From positions 4,030,001 through 4,094,000 of the forward strand of contig CP085323.1 in assembly GCA_022870745.1 (NCBI GenBank): a stretch of DNA of 64,000 nt. The letters run 5' to 3'. The notes below the pieces were generated by a model that was given only the letters and a program-made list of their open reading frames with translations, did not search any database and was not told the DNA's origin. A program made the position numbers and the translations under genes. Source of the DNA: Silvibacterium acidisoli. GTDB lineage: Bacteria > Acidobacteriota > Terriglobia > Terriglobales > Acidobacteriaceae. Positions 17,311 to 27,562 of this stretch are shown piece by piece. How positions within the stretch are numbered: position 1 is the first letter of the stretch; each line of letters begins with the position of its first letter.

Positions 17311-17949
17311 ATGTATATACCCAGGCACAATGCAGAGAACGATCTCCCGACTCTTCGTAAGCTTGTTCGCGACCACCCTTTGTGTGCGCTTGTAACCCAG
17401 ACGACAAGCGGCATGGTCGCGTCGCATATTCCGATGGTGCTGCATGAGCAAGACGAAGGCTTCGGTACGCTTCGCGGACACGTCGCCCGCGCGAACACGC
17501 AGTGGCGCGACCATATTGCTGACGCCGAGGCGTTGGGCATCTTCACCGGGCCGGATCACTACATCTCGGCGTCGTGGTATCCCGGCAAGTTGGAGCACGG
17601 CAGGGAAGTTCCCACCTGGAACTACGTGGCTGTTCACGTCTACGGCGAGCTGCGAGTGATCGAAGACCCGGCATGGCTGCTCGATCACCTGCGCTCGCTG
17701 ACCGATACGCACGAAGCGGCATCGAAGGCTCCATGGCGCGTAGACGACGCCCCGCCGGAGTTCATCGCCAACATGATGCGCGGGATCGTCGGTGTCGAGC
17801 TGGCCGTTACTCGCGTGGAAGGAAAGTGGAAGGTCAGCCAGAACCGCGATGAGCGCGATGCTGCTGCCGTGGTCGCGGGTCTCGATGAGCTTGGCACTTC
17901 AGAGAGCGCGACGATGAGCAGGCTTGTGATGGAGCGGTGCAGGAAGTAG
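17311..17949 (+). CDS. PaiB-like FMN-binding negative regulator family protein
   Basis: FMN_bind_2 (PaiB) family protein of 212 aa with a split-barrel flavin fold. MYIPRHNAEND is the characteristic opening and fixes the start, with AGGTGA upstream. Further blocks are GMVASHIPMVLHE, GHVARANTQWR, YISASWYPGKLEHGREVPTWNY and VHVYGELRVIEDP, near the FMN site, and KVSQNRDERD at the end. In Bacillus, PaiB is linked to repression of sporulation and protease genes; here it could equally be a flavin reductase-like enzyme. A small membrane-protein gene follows after 23 bases. Confidence 0.9.
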   Translation: MYIPRHNAENDLPTLRKLVRDHPLCALVTQTTSGMVASHIPMVLHEQDEGFGTLRGHVARANTQWRDHIADAEALGIFTGPDHYISASWYPGKLEHGREVPTWNYVAVHVYGELRVIEDPAWLLDHLRSLTDTHEAASKAPWRVDDAPPEFIANMMRGIVGVELAVTRVEGKWKVSQNRDERDAAAVVAGLDELGTSESATMSRLVMERCRK

Positions 17950-17972
17950 GGGTCGCCCCGCTGGAGGTTGCA

Positions 17973-18182
17973 ATGAAGTGGGTTGCTCTTGTGAGCTTAT
18001 GCGCGGCTCTCATTGTAAAGGTCACATGGTCGCACAGCTCTTATGCGATTGCGATCCCTTTAAATGCCGCTGCTCATCGTGGATTAGCGCTCAATGAAGT
18101 GTTCTTCTGGTTGTTGCTTGGCGCGGCTGGAGTTTGTTTTCTGGTCTGGATCTTCATGGCGACTGCAAGCCCGCACCGATGA
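17973..18182 (+). CDS. Small two-helix membrane protein, unknown
   Basis: Protein of 69 aa with CTGGAGG before the ATG. Two hydrophobic segments (WVALVSLCAALIVKVTW and FFWLLLGAAGVCFLVWIFMA) flank a short loop. It lies 23 bases downstream of the PaiB-like gene and is probably in its transcript. No family recognised. Confidence 0.6.
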   Translation: MKWVALVSLCAALIVKVTWSHSSYAIAIPLNAAAHRGLALNEVFFWLLLGAAGVCFLVWIFMATASPHR

Positions 18183-18221
18183 CGATGTGTGTGTCATAGG
18201 TGCGGGCATGGTGTCCGGTTG

Positions 18222-19064
18222 CTAACTCTGCAGGTCCGACGATTGCGCGCTGTGAAGTGAAGCGGGCGTCACAATTATGGTCTGCTCTGGCTCATCGGGC
18301 GGCGAAACGATGGTCTGTTCCGGTTTAGCAGGCGTAGAAGGCGAAGCTGGGTTGGTATTGGGCTGTTGTCCTTTCTGTTCCTTGCCGGAATCGTCCGGCG
18401 GCGAGTTCTTCTTGTTCATGGAGCTCACACCTATCGCAACGGCTGAGTTCGCGACGCTGCTTCCGAAGTAGAAGCTAACAACACTCACAAATACTGTTGC
18501 CAGAGTTGTGAAGATCTGTTTCGCAAATTCTGATACTTCCTGATTGGCCTTTGGGTAGTAAGTTACGTCGTAGAGTGGCTTGGTGAAGTCATCGACCGGA
18601 GTTTTATCCTGCCCCTGAACCTTCTCGTAGATGAGGTTGCCCTTGTCGTCATGAGCCCGTTCTGCAGCGACTCTGAAGTCATTCTTCAGGTCGGCAAGCC
18701 CCGCAGCGTCGACCCTGGCCATCGTCTTACCGCAGTCTTTACAGCCATCTTTGTCGAGGCTGCTAAATAGGAAAGTTGCAAGACAGATGAAGATCAATAC
18801 AAGGCTGAATGCAAGAAGTGCTCGTACTGAACCATCGGGCAAACCGAGCGGCTGCTCTGGATTATCAAGTTTTAAAAAGGAATATACGATAGCGAGTATC
18901 GCCATGAGAACGACTGTGAGCCCGAGCCCGAACAACAATATCGAGCTGATCTTCACATACTCTTCTTTGGAACTAAACAGGCTTGAGTTGAAAATCAGAA
19001 ACGCGCCAAGAGCGAGGGCGATTCCCGAACCTATAGCAAACCAGTGCTTGGGTTTGATGGTCAT
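18222..19064 (-). CDS. Membrane protein of unknown function with Pro-rich tail
   Basis: Protein of 280 aa. TTTGGAGG lies seven bases before the chosen ATG. Three hydrophobic helices fall in the first 105 residues (FAIGSGIALALGAFLIF, ISSILLFGLGLTVVLMAILA, ALLAFSLVLIFICLATFLF). A soluble segment follows with CKDCGK (a possible Cys pair) and KDKTPVDDFTKPLYDVTYYPK-like sequence, then one more helix (IFTTLATVFVSVVSFYFG). The C-terminal 55 residues are low-complexity Pro/Gln/Glu with the near-repeat EQTI.SPPDEPEQTI. The codons look less GC-rich than in neighbours. No family recognised; no hint of function from context. Confidence 0.7.
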   Translation of the reverse strand: MTIKPKHWFAIGSGIALALGAFLIFNSSLFSSKEEYVKISSILLFGLGLTVVLMAILAIVYSFLKLDNPEQPLGLPDGSVRALLAFSLVLIFICLATFLFSSLDKDGCKDCGKTMARVDAAGLADLKNDFRVAAERAHDDKGNLIYEKVQGQDKTPVDDFTKPLYDVTYYPKANQEVSEFAKQIFTTLATVFVSVVSFYFGSSVANSAVAIGVSSMNKKNSPPDDSGKEQKGQQPNTNPASPSTPAKPEQTIVSPPDEPEQTIIVTPASLHSAQSSDLQS

Positions 19065-19444
19065 GATTGCCTCCAAAGGTCCATCGGGGCCCGGAGGGGA
19101 AGGTTACGCGATTATGAATTCCGCCTGTCCACGAGTCAAGCAGATATTCGTAACGTAGTCGTTCTCCTTCCGGAAAATTCTCAACGCTCTTATTGGAACA
19201 AGTGTAGGTTATGAGCCCGTGCGGAGTTAGAAGCTTCAGTGGTGACAGGTGTATCTATGGGATCAAGATATTCCCTCACAAGCCATATGTTATTTCGGAG
19301 ATATCATCAACTCTCTTCCCGGCTATGCTTCCTGGGCATTCGAAGCGACGAATGCTGTTGCAAGGCGAAGACCAATGTGGGATAGTTCCAGCCGAAAATA
19401 GGCTGAATTGGTTTCTCGGTATGGGAAGAAGAAGGAGGAGCGAG
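19065..19444. other. Divergent intergenic region, AT-richer
   Basis: About 380 bases between the divergent starts of two unrecognised genes. It is visibly less GC-rich than its surroundings and presumably holds both promoters. The downstream gene's frame stays open through 19211-19444, but the encoded sequence looks non-natural. I see no other element. Confidence 0.4.
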
Positions 19445-19912
19445 ATGGCCGATCTATTATGGGACTGGAGTTATAAGTGTTCTATCTTAACCACGCAAAC
19501 GAAATGCAAGGGCGGAAGCGGTACGTTCACGACAACAGAGCAACAGGGAAGCGGCGGCGACCTGTACTATCTCGTGACTGATATCACGGGAACTGTGGAA
19601 GGAAACACCATCACCTCTTTGGTCGCTCCCAATTCGCTGGGGCTCAAGAATGACAACAAGCTATCGGCGCCTTCAGGAATTCCCTACGCGAATATAGGAC
19701 ACAAGATCACCGGAATTGCCTTCCTGACGAACAATGATGCCCCGATAAGTGCGAACGGAAACCTTTTGTTCAGCAATTTTATTGATGACTTTATCGGTTA
19801 TTACACCCAGATTTCGGGGCCGAGTGGCCTGGCGCTGGAGAATGTTGATTTTTCAGTGAAGCAGGTGGGTGATGCTGCACCGGCGGGAATGGCGGCGGTC
19901 CACGGAGCTTAG
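19445..19912 (+). CDS. Protein of unknown function, beta-rich
   Basis: Protein of 155 aa. The start is set by AAGGAGGAG seven bases upstream; the frame is open another 78 codons but without a good ribosome site. The sequence is rich in Thr/Gly beta strands (GSGTFTTTEQQGSGG, YYLVTDITGTVEGNTIT, HKITGIAFLTNND). This wording resembles the extracellular domain of many PEP-CTERM-sorted proteins (a GTFTT..Y.IT.ITG..NG..IT pattern), yet neither a signal peptide nor a PEP-CTERM anchor is present. It may therefore be a cytosolic relative or a decayed copy. Function unknown. Confidence 0.55.
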   Translation: MADLLWDWSYKCSILTTQTKCKGGSGTFTTTEQQGSGGDLYYLVTDITGTVEGNTITSLVAPNSLGLKNDNKLSAPSGIPYANIGHKITGIAFLTNNDAPISANGNLLFSNFIDDFIGYYTQISGPSGLALENVDFSVKQVGDAAPAGMAAVHGA

Positions 19913-19943
19913 CAGACGTGGGGCACTCATTCTTCTGTTGGTT

Positions 19944-20019
19944 GTTAATCCGAATGAAGTGAGGAATCTCGATGCTCATGCAGCGCAAAGTGCAGATTCC
20001 TCGCTTCGCTCGGAATGGC
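19944..20019. repeat. Dispersed palindromic element, complete (c)
   Basis: The left arm contains CCGAATGAAGTGAGGAATCT and the right arm AGATTCCTCGCTTCGCTCGG, around a loop of about 20 bases. It lies between convergent genes, 16 bases from the chitinase stop codon. Confidence 0.85.
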
Positions 20020-20035
20020 AATTCTGCGTGTGTGC

Positions 20036-21343
<1,308 letters not shown>

Positions 21344-21484
21344 GGGTAGACCTCGAAGGTTGAAGCTGCTTGCGATTCGGCGGCAAATCTATTCGCGAGG
21401 TCTCGGCTCGTCAAGAAGTTTTTCTGGTGGTCGTTCTGTTGTTCTTGGGGATTCGGTGCGTGTGAGAAATGCCGACATTATTCC

Positions 21485-21575
21485 TCCCACCCAAGCAGAG
21501 CTTGGATGGGGCACCCTTTTTGTGGCAGGCAACAATGCGCGGAAAAGCACAGCCCTCACTTCGTTCGGGATGACA
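21485..21575. repeat. Dispersed palindromic element, partial copy (d)
   Basis: A short hairpin CCAAGC-AGA-GCTTGG ending in GGGGCACCC, followed by only the right half of the main palindrome (CCTCACTTCGTTCGGGATGAC). It lies between the chitinase start and the aceE terminator. Confidence 0.6.
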
Positions 21576-21606
21576 AAACAGAAAAATGGTGGCAAACATC
21601 ACGCCA

Positions 21607-21640
21607 AAAGAAAACGCCTGCTTTCGCAGGCGTTTTCTTT
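21607..21640 (-). terminator. Rho-independent terminator of aceE
   Basis: GAAAACGCCTG pairs with CAGGCGTTTTC around a short loop, with A/T runs on both sides, starting about 18 bases after the aceE stop. It can work in both directions. Confidence 0.88.
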
Positions 21641-21657
21641 ACAGGTCAGAGGCTAGG

Positions 21658-24327
21658 TTAGGCTTTCGCCGCGTCTACCTTCTCGGTGTCGACTCCAAGA
21701 TCGGCGAAGGCTGCCTGCGCCTTCTTGGCGTCGAACTTGCCGTCGCGTGCGAGCTTCGAGAGCGTGGCGGCAACGATTGCGTTGGCATCCACTTCGAAGT
21801 GGCGGCGCAGGTACTCGCGGTTGTCGCTGCGTCCGAAGCCGTCGGTGCCGAGCGAGACAAGGCGGTCGAGCAGCCACGGAGCGAGCCCGTCGGCCATCGA
21901 CTTCATGTAATCGCTGGCGGCGATGATCGGACCCTTTGTGCCGTTCAGAGCCGAGACGATGTAAGGCACCTTCGCGGTCTCCGCCGGATGCAGGCGGTTC
22001 CAGCGCTCGACTCCCAGCGCATCGCGGCGCAGTTCGTTGTAGCTGGTCACGCTCCACACATCGGCCTGCACGTTGTATTTTTCAGCGAGAATGGCCTGCG
22101 CCTTAACGACTTCGTTCAGGATCGGTCCGCTGCCGAAGAGCTGGGCCGTGGCCTTGCCCTTGGCCGCAGCCTTGAACTTGTAGATACCGCGAACGATGCC
22201 TTCGCGCGAACCTTCGGGCATCTCCGGCATCACGTAATCTTCGTTGTACATGGTGATGTAGTAGAAGACCTGCTCGTTCTGCTGGTACATGCGGCGGATG
22301 CCATCCTGCAGAATCACTGCCAGTTCATACACATAAGCCGGATCGTAGGTCAGGCAGGTGGGCACGGTGCTGGCGAGCACCGGGCTGTGTCCGTCCTGGT
22401 GCTGCAGGCCTTCGCCGAGCATGGTGGTGCGTCCAGCGGTGCCGCCCATCAGGAAGCCTTTGCCGCGCGAGTCGGCGAATGCCCAGACCATGTCGCCCAC
22501 GCGCTGGAAGCCGAACATGGAGTAGTACATGTAGAAGGGAATCATCGGAATGCGGTAGTTCGAGTAAGCCGTGCCCGCAGCCGTGAACGATGCGAGCGAG
22601 CCCGCTTCGGTGATGCCCTCTTCGAGAATCTGCCCATCCTTCTCTTCGCGGTAGGAGAGAAGCATGTCGGAATCGTGCGGCGTATACTTCTGGCCTTCCG
22701 GAGCATAGATACCGACCTGCTTGATGGCCGATTCCAGGCCGAAGGTGCGGCCTTCGTCCGGCACGATCGGTACGATCATCTTGCCGAACTCCGGATTCTT
22801 CATCAGGTGGCGCAGGATGCTGACGAAGCCCATGGTAGTCGAGACTTCGCGGCCCTTCGAGCCTGCGATCCATTCGCCAAAGTATTCGAGCTCAGGAGCC
22901 TTGAAGTTCAGCTCAGGCACTTCACGGCGCGGAATGTAGCCGCCCAGCTCTTTACGGCGCTCCTGCATGTAAACCATTTCGGGAGCACTGTCTTCCGGGC
23001 GCCACGGCTTGCCCTGCTTGGCCAGCTCTTCCGGCACCGGAATGTTGAACTGCTTCACGAACGCGGCCAGGCCGTCGTCGGTGAGCTTCTTCTCCTGGTG
23101 CGAGGCGTTGCGGGCCTGGGTGGTGCCGAGGCCGAAGCCCTTGACGGTCTTCGCGAGGATGACGGTCGGGCTGCCGGTGTGCTCGATGGCGCGCTTGTAG
23201 GCGTTGAAGATCTTGGCCGGGTCGTGGCCGCCGCGCAGCAGCGCGCCTAGCTGGTCGTCGGTGTAATCCTCGACCAGCTTGAGCAGCTCCGGATACTTGC
23301 CGAAGAACTCCTTGCGAAGATATGCGCCGCCCTTGGCCTTGTATGCCTGGTAGTCGCCGTCGACGCACTCTTCCATGCGCTTGAGGAGAAGGCCGGTGTG
23401 GTCGCGCTCAAAGAGCTTGTCCCAGTCGCTGCCCCAGATGACCTTGATGACGTTCCAGCCGGCGCCGCGGAAGACGCCTTCGAGCTCGTCGATGATGCGT
23501 TTGTTGCCGCTGACAGGTCCGTCGAGGCGCTGCAGGTTGCAGTTGACGACGAAGATGAGGTTGTCGAGCTTTTCGCGGGTAGCGATGGGCAGCGCGCCGA
23601 GGGTGTCGACCTCGCCGGTTTCGCCGTCGCCGACGAAGGCCCAGATCTTGCGCGGGGTCTTCTCGATCAGTCCACGGTTCTCGAGGTAGTGCATGAAGCG
23701 CGCCTGGTAGAGCGCGTTCAGCGGGCCGATGCCCATCGAGACGGTGGGGAAGCGCCAGTAATCCGGCATGAGCCAGGGGTGCGGATACGACGAGAGGCCC
23801 GGCGTGCCGCGCAGCTCATGGCGGAAGTTCATCAGGCGCTGATCGTCGAAGCGGCCCTCAACATAGGAACGCGCGTAGACTCCCGGCGAAGCGTGACCCT
23901 GGAAGTAAACGAAGTCGCCCGGCTGGCTGCCGTAGGTGGCGTGGAAGAAGTGATTGAAGCCGACTTCGAGAAGTGTGGCCAGCGACGAATAGGTGGAGAT
24001 ATGTCCGCCGATGCCGGCGTCCTTCTTGTTCTGGCCGTGAACCATGGCCAGCGCGTTCCAGCGGATCAGCGCTTCGACGCGCTCTTCCATATCGCGATTG
24101 CCGGGGTAGGCAACTTCTTCGTGTGCGGGGATGGTGTTGCGGTAGGGGGTGGTGATTTCGCTCGAAGGGGTTACGCCTGCTTCGCGCCCGCGCTGCCGCA
24201 GGGCGTTCAGGAGCTGGGCACCCTGTTCGGGGCCCTCGGCGACGATCATCTCGTCAAAGGCTTCAATCCACTCTTGTAGCTCGGCTGCAAAGTCCGACTG
24301 GACAGGAATTTCTGCTTTTGTACTCAT
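21658..24327 (-). CDS. aceE: Pyruvate dehydrogenase E1 component, homodimeric type
   Basis: Thiamine-diphosphate enzyme of 889 aa that decarboxylates pyruvate and passes the acetyl group to E2. Family blocks include RDMEERVEALIRWNALAMV, GGHISTYSS, the TPP motif GDGETGEVDT ending at NCN (VVNCNLQRLDGPV), and later DEGRTFGLES and YMYYSMFGFQRVGD. The length matches the E. coli type. I chose MSTKAEIPVQS as the start; the frame is open 42 codons upstream but without family sequence. No E2 or E3 gene is adjacent. A TATACT box (24377-24382) about 50 bases before the start may be its -10. Confidence 0.97.
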   Translation of the reverse strand: MSTKAEIPVQSDFAAELQEWIEAFDEMIVAEGPEQGAQLLNALRQRGREAGVTPSSEITTPYRNTIPAHEEVAYPGNRDMEERVEALIRWNALAMVHGQNKKDAGIGGHISTYSSLATLLEVGFNHFFHATYGSQPGDFVYFQGHASPGVYARSYVEGRFDDQRLMNFRHELRGTPGLSSYPHPWLMPDYWRFPTVSMGIGPLNALYQARFMHYLENRGLIEKTPRKIWAFVGDGETGEVDTLGALPIATREKLDNLIFVVNCNLQRLDGPVSGNKRIIDELEGVFRGAGWNVIKVIWGSDWDKLFERDHTGLLLKRMEECVDGDYQAYKAKGGAYLRKEFFGKYPELLKLVEDYTDDQLGALLRGGHDPAKIFNAYKRAIEHTGSPTVILAKTVKGFGLGTTQARNASHQEKKLTDDGLAAFVKQFNIPVPEELAKQGKPWRPEDSAPEMVYMQERRKELGGYIPRREVPELNFKAPELEYFGEWIAGSKGREVSTTMGFVSILRHLMKNPEFGKMIVPIVPDEGRTFGLESAIKQVGIYAPEGQKYTPHDSDMLLSYREEKDGQILEEGITEAGSLASFTAAGTAYSNYRIPMIPFYMYYSMFGFQRVGDMVWAFADSRGKGFLMGGTAGRTTMLGEGLQHQDGHSPVLASTVPTCLTYDPAYVYELAVILQDGIRRMYQQNEQVFYYITMYNEDYVMPEMPEGSREGIVRGIYKFKAAAKGKATAQLFGSGPILNEVVKAQAILAEKYNVQADVWSVTSYNELRRDALGVERWNRLHPAETAKVPYIVSALNGTKGPIIAASDYMKSMADGLAPWLLDRLVSLGTDGFGRSDNREYLRRHFEVDANAIVAATLSKLARDGKFDAKKAQAAFADLGVDTEKVDAAKA

Positions 24328-24526
24328 AACTGGTTCAACCCCGGCGGGAAATTTTCGGTGAGGTACGCAACGGTTCAGTATACAGGGGACACGGCTTGGA
24401 GCGCAGGGGCCGGTGTGCGGTTTTGCCGGGAGCAACGATCTTAAATTCCACAACCAGATACAACCCCGGATACCTGAGAGGCGGCATTCCGCGGAGCGCC
24501 CGCGCTTGTCTGCTAGTGGGTTCCGG

Positions 24527-25066
24527 TCATTTGCCGGTCAGCATGAGTGCTTCGGGGACAAAATGACAGGCCTGCGCTGCGGAAGACTTCCATGCGGAAC
24601 CATCCGCATAGCTGATGGTATCGAGGTCAACCTGGTTCACCGAGGTGAAGTTGCGCAAGGAGAGATCGAGCTGGGCCTCGTCGTTCGGAGTGACCTCGAG
24701 CGTCAAATTCAGCGTCCTCTTGATCTGGTTGGCGAGATTGGCCTGTGCCTGCACCATGCTGCCCTTCCCGTTCGTGCCATGGACGGTGATCTCGATCCCG
24801 ACGACGGGTGAGCTTCCCGCATTGCGGAAGGTCAGATGGAGCTGCTGGGCAATCTCCGGCATCTGGCCGTTTTTCAGCAGAAGGTTCCTGCCATCTCCGG
24901 TGCCATGTTGCGCACGGATCGACACTGGGCAGCCTGCACACGCGGGAGGAAGAACGAGAACCGAGGACGCCGCCTTTTGTGGTTCAGGGGATTGTGCGGA
25001 TAACGGCGCCGCTGAAGGGATCAGCAGCGGAAGGAAAAGAAAAGACAATGCACCGGCGCGTTTCAT
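24527..25066 (-). CDS. Exported protein of unknown function
   Basis: Protein of 179 aa with a signal peptide (LSFLFLPLLIPSAAPLSAQ). The mature part begins with a Cys pair (PPACAGCPVSIRAQHG), continues as a beta-sandwich-like stretch (LHLTFRNAGSSPVVGIEITVHG, LNLTLEVTPNDEAQLDLSL), and ends with one more Cys (QACHFVPEALML). The pattern suggests an envelope protein with a disulfide. It lies 199 bases upstream of aceE in the same direction, but functional linkage is unlikely. No family recognised. Confidence 0.7.
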   Translation of the reverse strand: MKRAGALSFLFLPLLIPSAAPLSAQSPEPQKAASSVLVLPPACAGCPVSIRAQHGTGDGRNLLLKNGQMPEIAQQLHLTFRNAGSSPVVGIEITVHGTNGKGSMVQAQANLANQIKRTLNLTLEVTPNDEAQLDLSLRNFTSVNQVDLDTISYADGSAWKSSAAQACHFVPEALMLTGK

Positions 25067-25146
25067 AAGCAGATCCGAGGCGGATCGCCATGAGCGGGTA
25101 GCGTACTCCCGGGCGCGTCTCGGGGCAATGGAATTCGTGTAGTCGA

Positions 25147-25227
25147 GTGCCCCGCGTCTTGCTTTCCGAGCAATGCATCTCGAAGAGCCGTATCGCTCCC
25201 ATGTCTCGGAATCGAGACGTGGGGCAC
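25147..25227. repeat. Inverted repeat with GTGCCCC / GGGGCAC arms
   Basis: GTGCCCCGCGTCT and AGACGTGGGGCAC are near-perfect inverted arms about 55 bases apart. Similar GGGGCACC ends occur at elements a and d, so this is probably a companion family of dispersed palindromes. Confidence 0.55.
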
Positions 25228-25251
25228 CCGCGACTGGCAGCCGGTTTATTT

Positions 25252-25312
25252 GTCATTCCGAAGGAAGTGAGGAATCTCGATGCCTCGGAAAGAGCAGGCC
25301 GCAGATTCCTCA
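25252..25312. repeat. Dispersed palindromic element (e)
   Basis: GTCATTCCGAAGGAAGTGAG, then GAATCTCG, a loop, then CAGATTCCTCA. The inner arms are complete; the outer right arm has decayed. It lies 47 bases before a minus-strand stop codon. Confidence 0.75.
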
Positions 25313-25359
25313 CTGTTTTGCAACTCGAATGAGAACGATCGCAGTGGCGTCGAGACAGG

Positions 25360-27522
25360 TTAGAACTCGACTTCCAACTTTTGCGCCGCGGCCGTCAGCG
25401 GAAAATGCACCAGGACCGTCCGTCCGCTCTGCTGATACTGGCCTGCAGCGAGCGGCTTGCCATCGAGACTCACGCTGCGCGGAGCCTTTGCCGACAGGAT
25501 GCGGACGACTCCGTCTGTCTGGTCGATGCCATCGACGGAGAAGGTGAGCTTGCGTGCGGCGAAGTGTTCGTTGGTCACGTTGCCTGACGCGGCGATGACG
25601 CGGGGTGCTTTGTCGTGGATGGCATTCACGTCGAGCAGGAAGTAGCGTTCGCCGGTATGCACGTCGATGCTGTGGCTTTCGGCGAGGTTGGCGTCGAAGA
25701 GGTTGATGAGGTCTCCGCGCACCGTGGCCTGGGTGGTGTTGTTCTTGTCTTCGAGTCCCGCGGCGACGACATAGGGGCCGCGGCGCAATACGAGAGCGCG
25801 CGAGTCCTTGAGCTCAAGGTGGATCGCGTCCGCGGCTGTCTGGACGAGCTGGTTTACGAGCTCTCCGTCGTCGCTGCTGTGACTCAGCTTCGACGGGCTC
25901 TGGTGGTCGTAGATGACGAATCCCTTGCCGATATGGTTCATGCCGGTAGCCTCGGCGGCAAGACCCAGCTTCGCGAAGAGATCCTCACGCGGCGTGGCGT
26001 AGTGGTTGCCGTTCGAGTTCCACCAGTCTTTCGCATGGTTGTAGGGATCGCTGTCGTCATCGACGACGACCAGCGCGCCCCCGGCCTTTACCCATGCGGC
26101 GAGCGCGGCGTGGAAGGCTGGCGACGGCGGCTTCTGGCCGTCGTAGGTCAGCAGCAGGATCTTGTAGCGGTTGAGGGAGCCGGTGGCGGCGTCGTTTTTA
26201 TACGCGCTCTCGATCTGCACAGGCTCGACCGGCATGCCACGCATGAGCAGCGGCATCGCCAATCCGTAGAACTGGCCCAGTCCCTCGTCGGAAGGTTCGG
26301 GCTGGGCGCGCTGGAACATCAGCGTGTCGGAGGCCAGGACGCCGATGCTCTCCGTTCCTGCCGCTTCCCAATGGACAGAGGATGCAGGCTGCTTCATCTC
26401 GCCGAGCGCGTGGAAGACGGTCTGCAGTTCAGTTGCATAGGTCTGCGGGATGGGCACCTTCTCCGTGCTGGTGTCGGTCAGCAGATGCTTGCCTCGCGGG
26501 CCGAAGATGCGTTCGGGCCAGGGCAGCAGTTCGTAACGATAGACAACCGGTTGCAGCAGCGATGCCGTTAGCGTGCTCTCCCAGTTGGTCCGGTAGTCGG
26601 TCCAGGAGTGGTTGGGATTGTCTTCGATGGGGTCGTTCAGGTACCAGATAGGCTTGCCTGACGAGCGCGCGATGTTCTGGAGCGCTCCGTATTCGAGAAA
26701 AGCGGTCTCGAAGGTGCGCTCTCGTGTGTCTCCGTTGAACGAGTTGGGAGTGCGCGAGGTGCCGGTCCACACCTGGGCGATGTAGCCGTCTGCGCCCACA
26801 TCGAGCAGCGAGGACTCGGGACTTACGATCTCCCATTGCGCGTAATTCAGTAGCGAATGTGTGGCCACGTAGCAGGGAATGGTGCGGTGGTGGGTCTTGC
26901 CGTACTCCTGTACGGATTGAAAGACCTGCGCAAGCGCGCGACGGTAGAGGAAATACTTCAGCTTCGAGGCACGGTACTGCGCGTCTGGCGAACTGTCGGG
27001 AGCCTGCCAGGGCTCATGGTAGAAGTCCTGCCACTCGCGCTTGAAGCTTTCGCTCCATCCGGCGCGCGCCCAGAACTCGGGCTCTTCAAGATAGATGGCT
27101 TCGGCTCCGGCATCGAGCGCGGCTTCCACACCTTTCGCAAGATACTTGCCGTAGGCGATGCTGGGCGCTACGTAGGGCACCTCGCGTCCGCTGTGCAGGA
27201 TGAGTTTGCCGCTCTTCTCCTGCTGCGTTTCGTCCCAATGTTCTTTCCCGTCGAAGTCGCCACGCAGGTATGGGCCGTACTCTCCCCACGCCACGCCGGT
27301 CATGACGGCGGTGCGATATCCATGCTCGCGCCACGAGCGGATGCGGTCGCCGACGTTGTTGTTGATGCCGTAGACCAGCACCATGTCGGCGTTGATATTG
27401 ATGCGCGGCGTCCACGGGCTGCCAGTCTGGAAGATGCGGGCGTCTTTAGGCTGTGGCGTAGCGGGCGTTTGTGCGATGAGAGCCGAGGCAAGAGCAAGGG
27501 CGAGGGGGAGAGAACGTCGCAT
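25360..27522 (-). CDS. Large exported glycosidase-like protein
   Basis: Protein of 720 aa with a short signal peptide (RRSLPLALALASALIAQ). The first 400 residues read like a GH-A clan barrel: ADMVLVYGINNNV, HGYRTAVMTGVAWGEYG, AGAEAIYLEEPEFWARAG, with Glu residues in LEEPEFW at a position where a catalytic acid could lie. A class-I glutamine-amidotransferase-like domain follows at about 470-560 (YKILLLTYDGQKPPSP, AWVKAGGALVVVDDDSDPYN), as in GH42 beta-galactosidase trimerisation domains. A C-terminal beta domain ends the protein. It is probably a glycoside hydrolase, but I cannot place it in a numbered family. It is preceded by hisC in the same direction, 40 bases away. Confidence 0.7.
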   Translation of the reverse strand: MRRSLPLALALASALIAQTPATPQPKDARIFQTGSPWTPRININADMVLVYGINNNVGDRIRSWREHGYRTAVMTGVAWGEYGPYLRGDFDGKEHWDETQQEKSGKLILHSGREVPYVAPSIAYGKYLAKGVEAALDAGAEAIYLEEPEFWARAGWSESFKREWQDFYHEPWQAPDSSPDAQYRASKLKYFLYRRALAQVFQSVQEYGKTHHRTIPCYVATHSLLNYAQWEIVSPESSLLDVGADGYIAQVWTGTSRTPNSFNGDTRERTFETAFLEYGALQNIARSSGKPIWYLNDPIEDNPNHSWTDYRTNWESTLTASLLQPVVYRYELLPWPERIFGPRGKHLLTDTSTEKVPIPQTYATELQTVFHALGEMKQPASSVHWEAAGTESIGVLASDTLMFQRAQPEPSDEGLGQFYGLAMPLLMRGMPVEPVQIESAYKNDAATGSLNRYKILLLTYDGQKPPSPAFHAALAAWVKAGGALVVVDDDSDPYNHAKDWWNSNGNHYATPREDLFAKLGLAAEATGMNHIGKGFVIYDHQSPSKLSHSSDDGELVNQLVQTAADAIHLELKDSRALVLRRGPYVVAAGLEDKNNTTQATVRGDLINLFDANLAESHSIDVHTGERYFLLDVNAIHDKAPRVIAASGNVTNEHFAARKLTFSVDGIDQTDGVVRILSAKAPRSVSLDGKPLAAGQYQQSGRTVLVHFPLTAAAQKLEVEF

Positions 27523-27562
27523 GCGTACCAGTGTAATGGGTGCGCATGCGATTCGCGGTTCG

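Noticed and set aside
21586-23250. 554-codon frame antisense to aceE
   Set aside because: Shadow of aceE; no ribosome site and runs through the aceE terminator.
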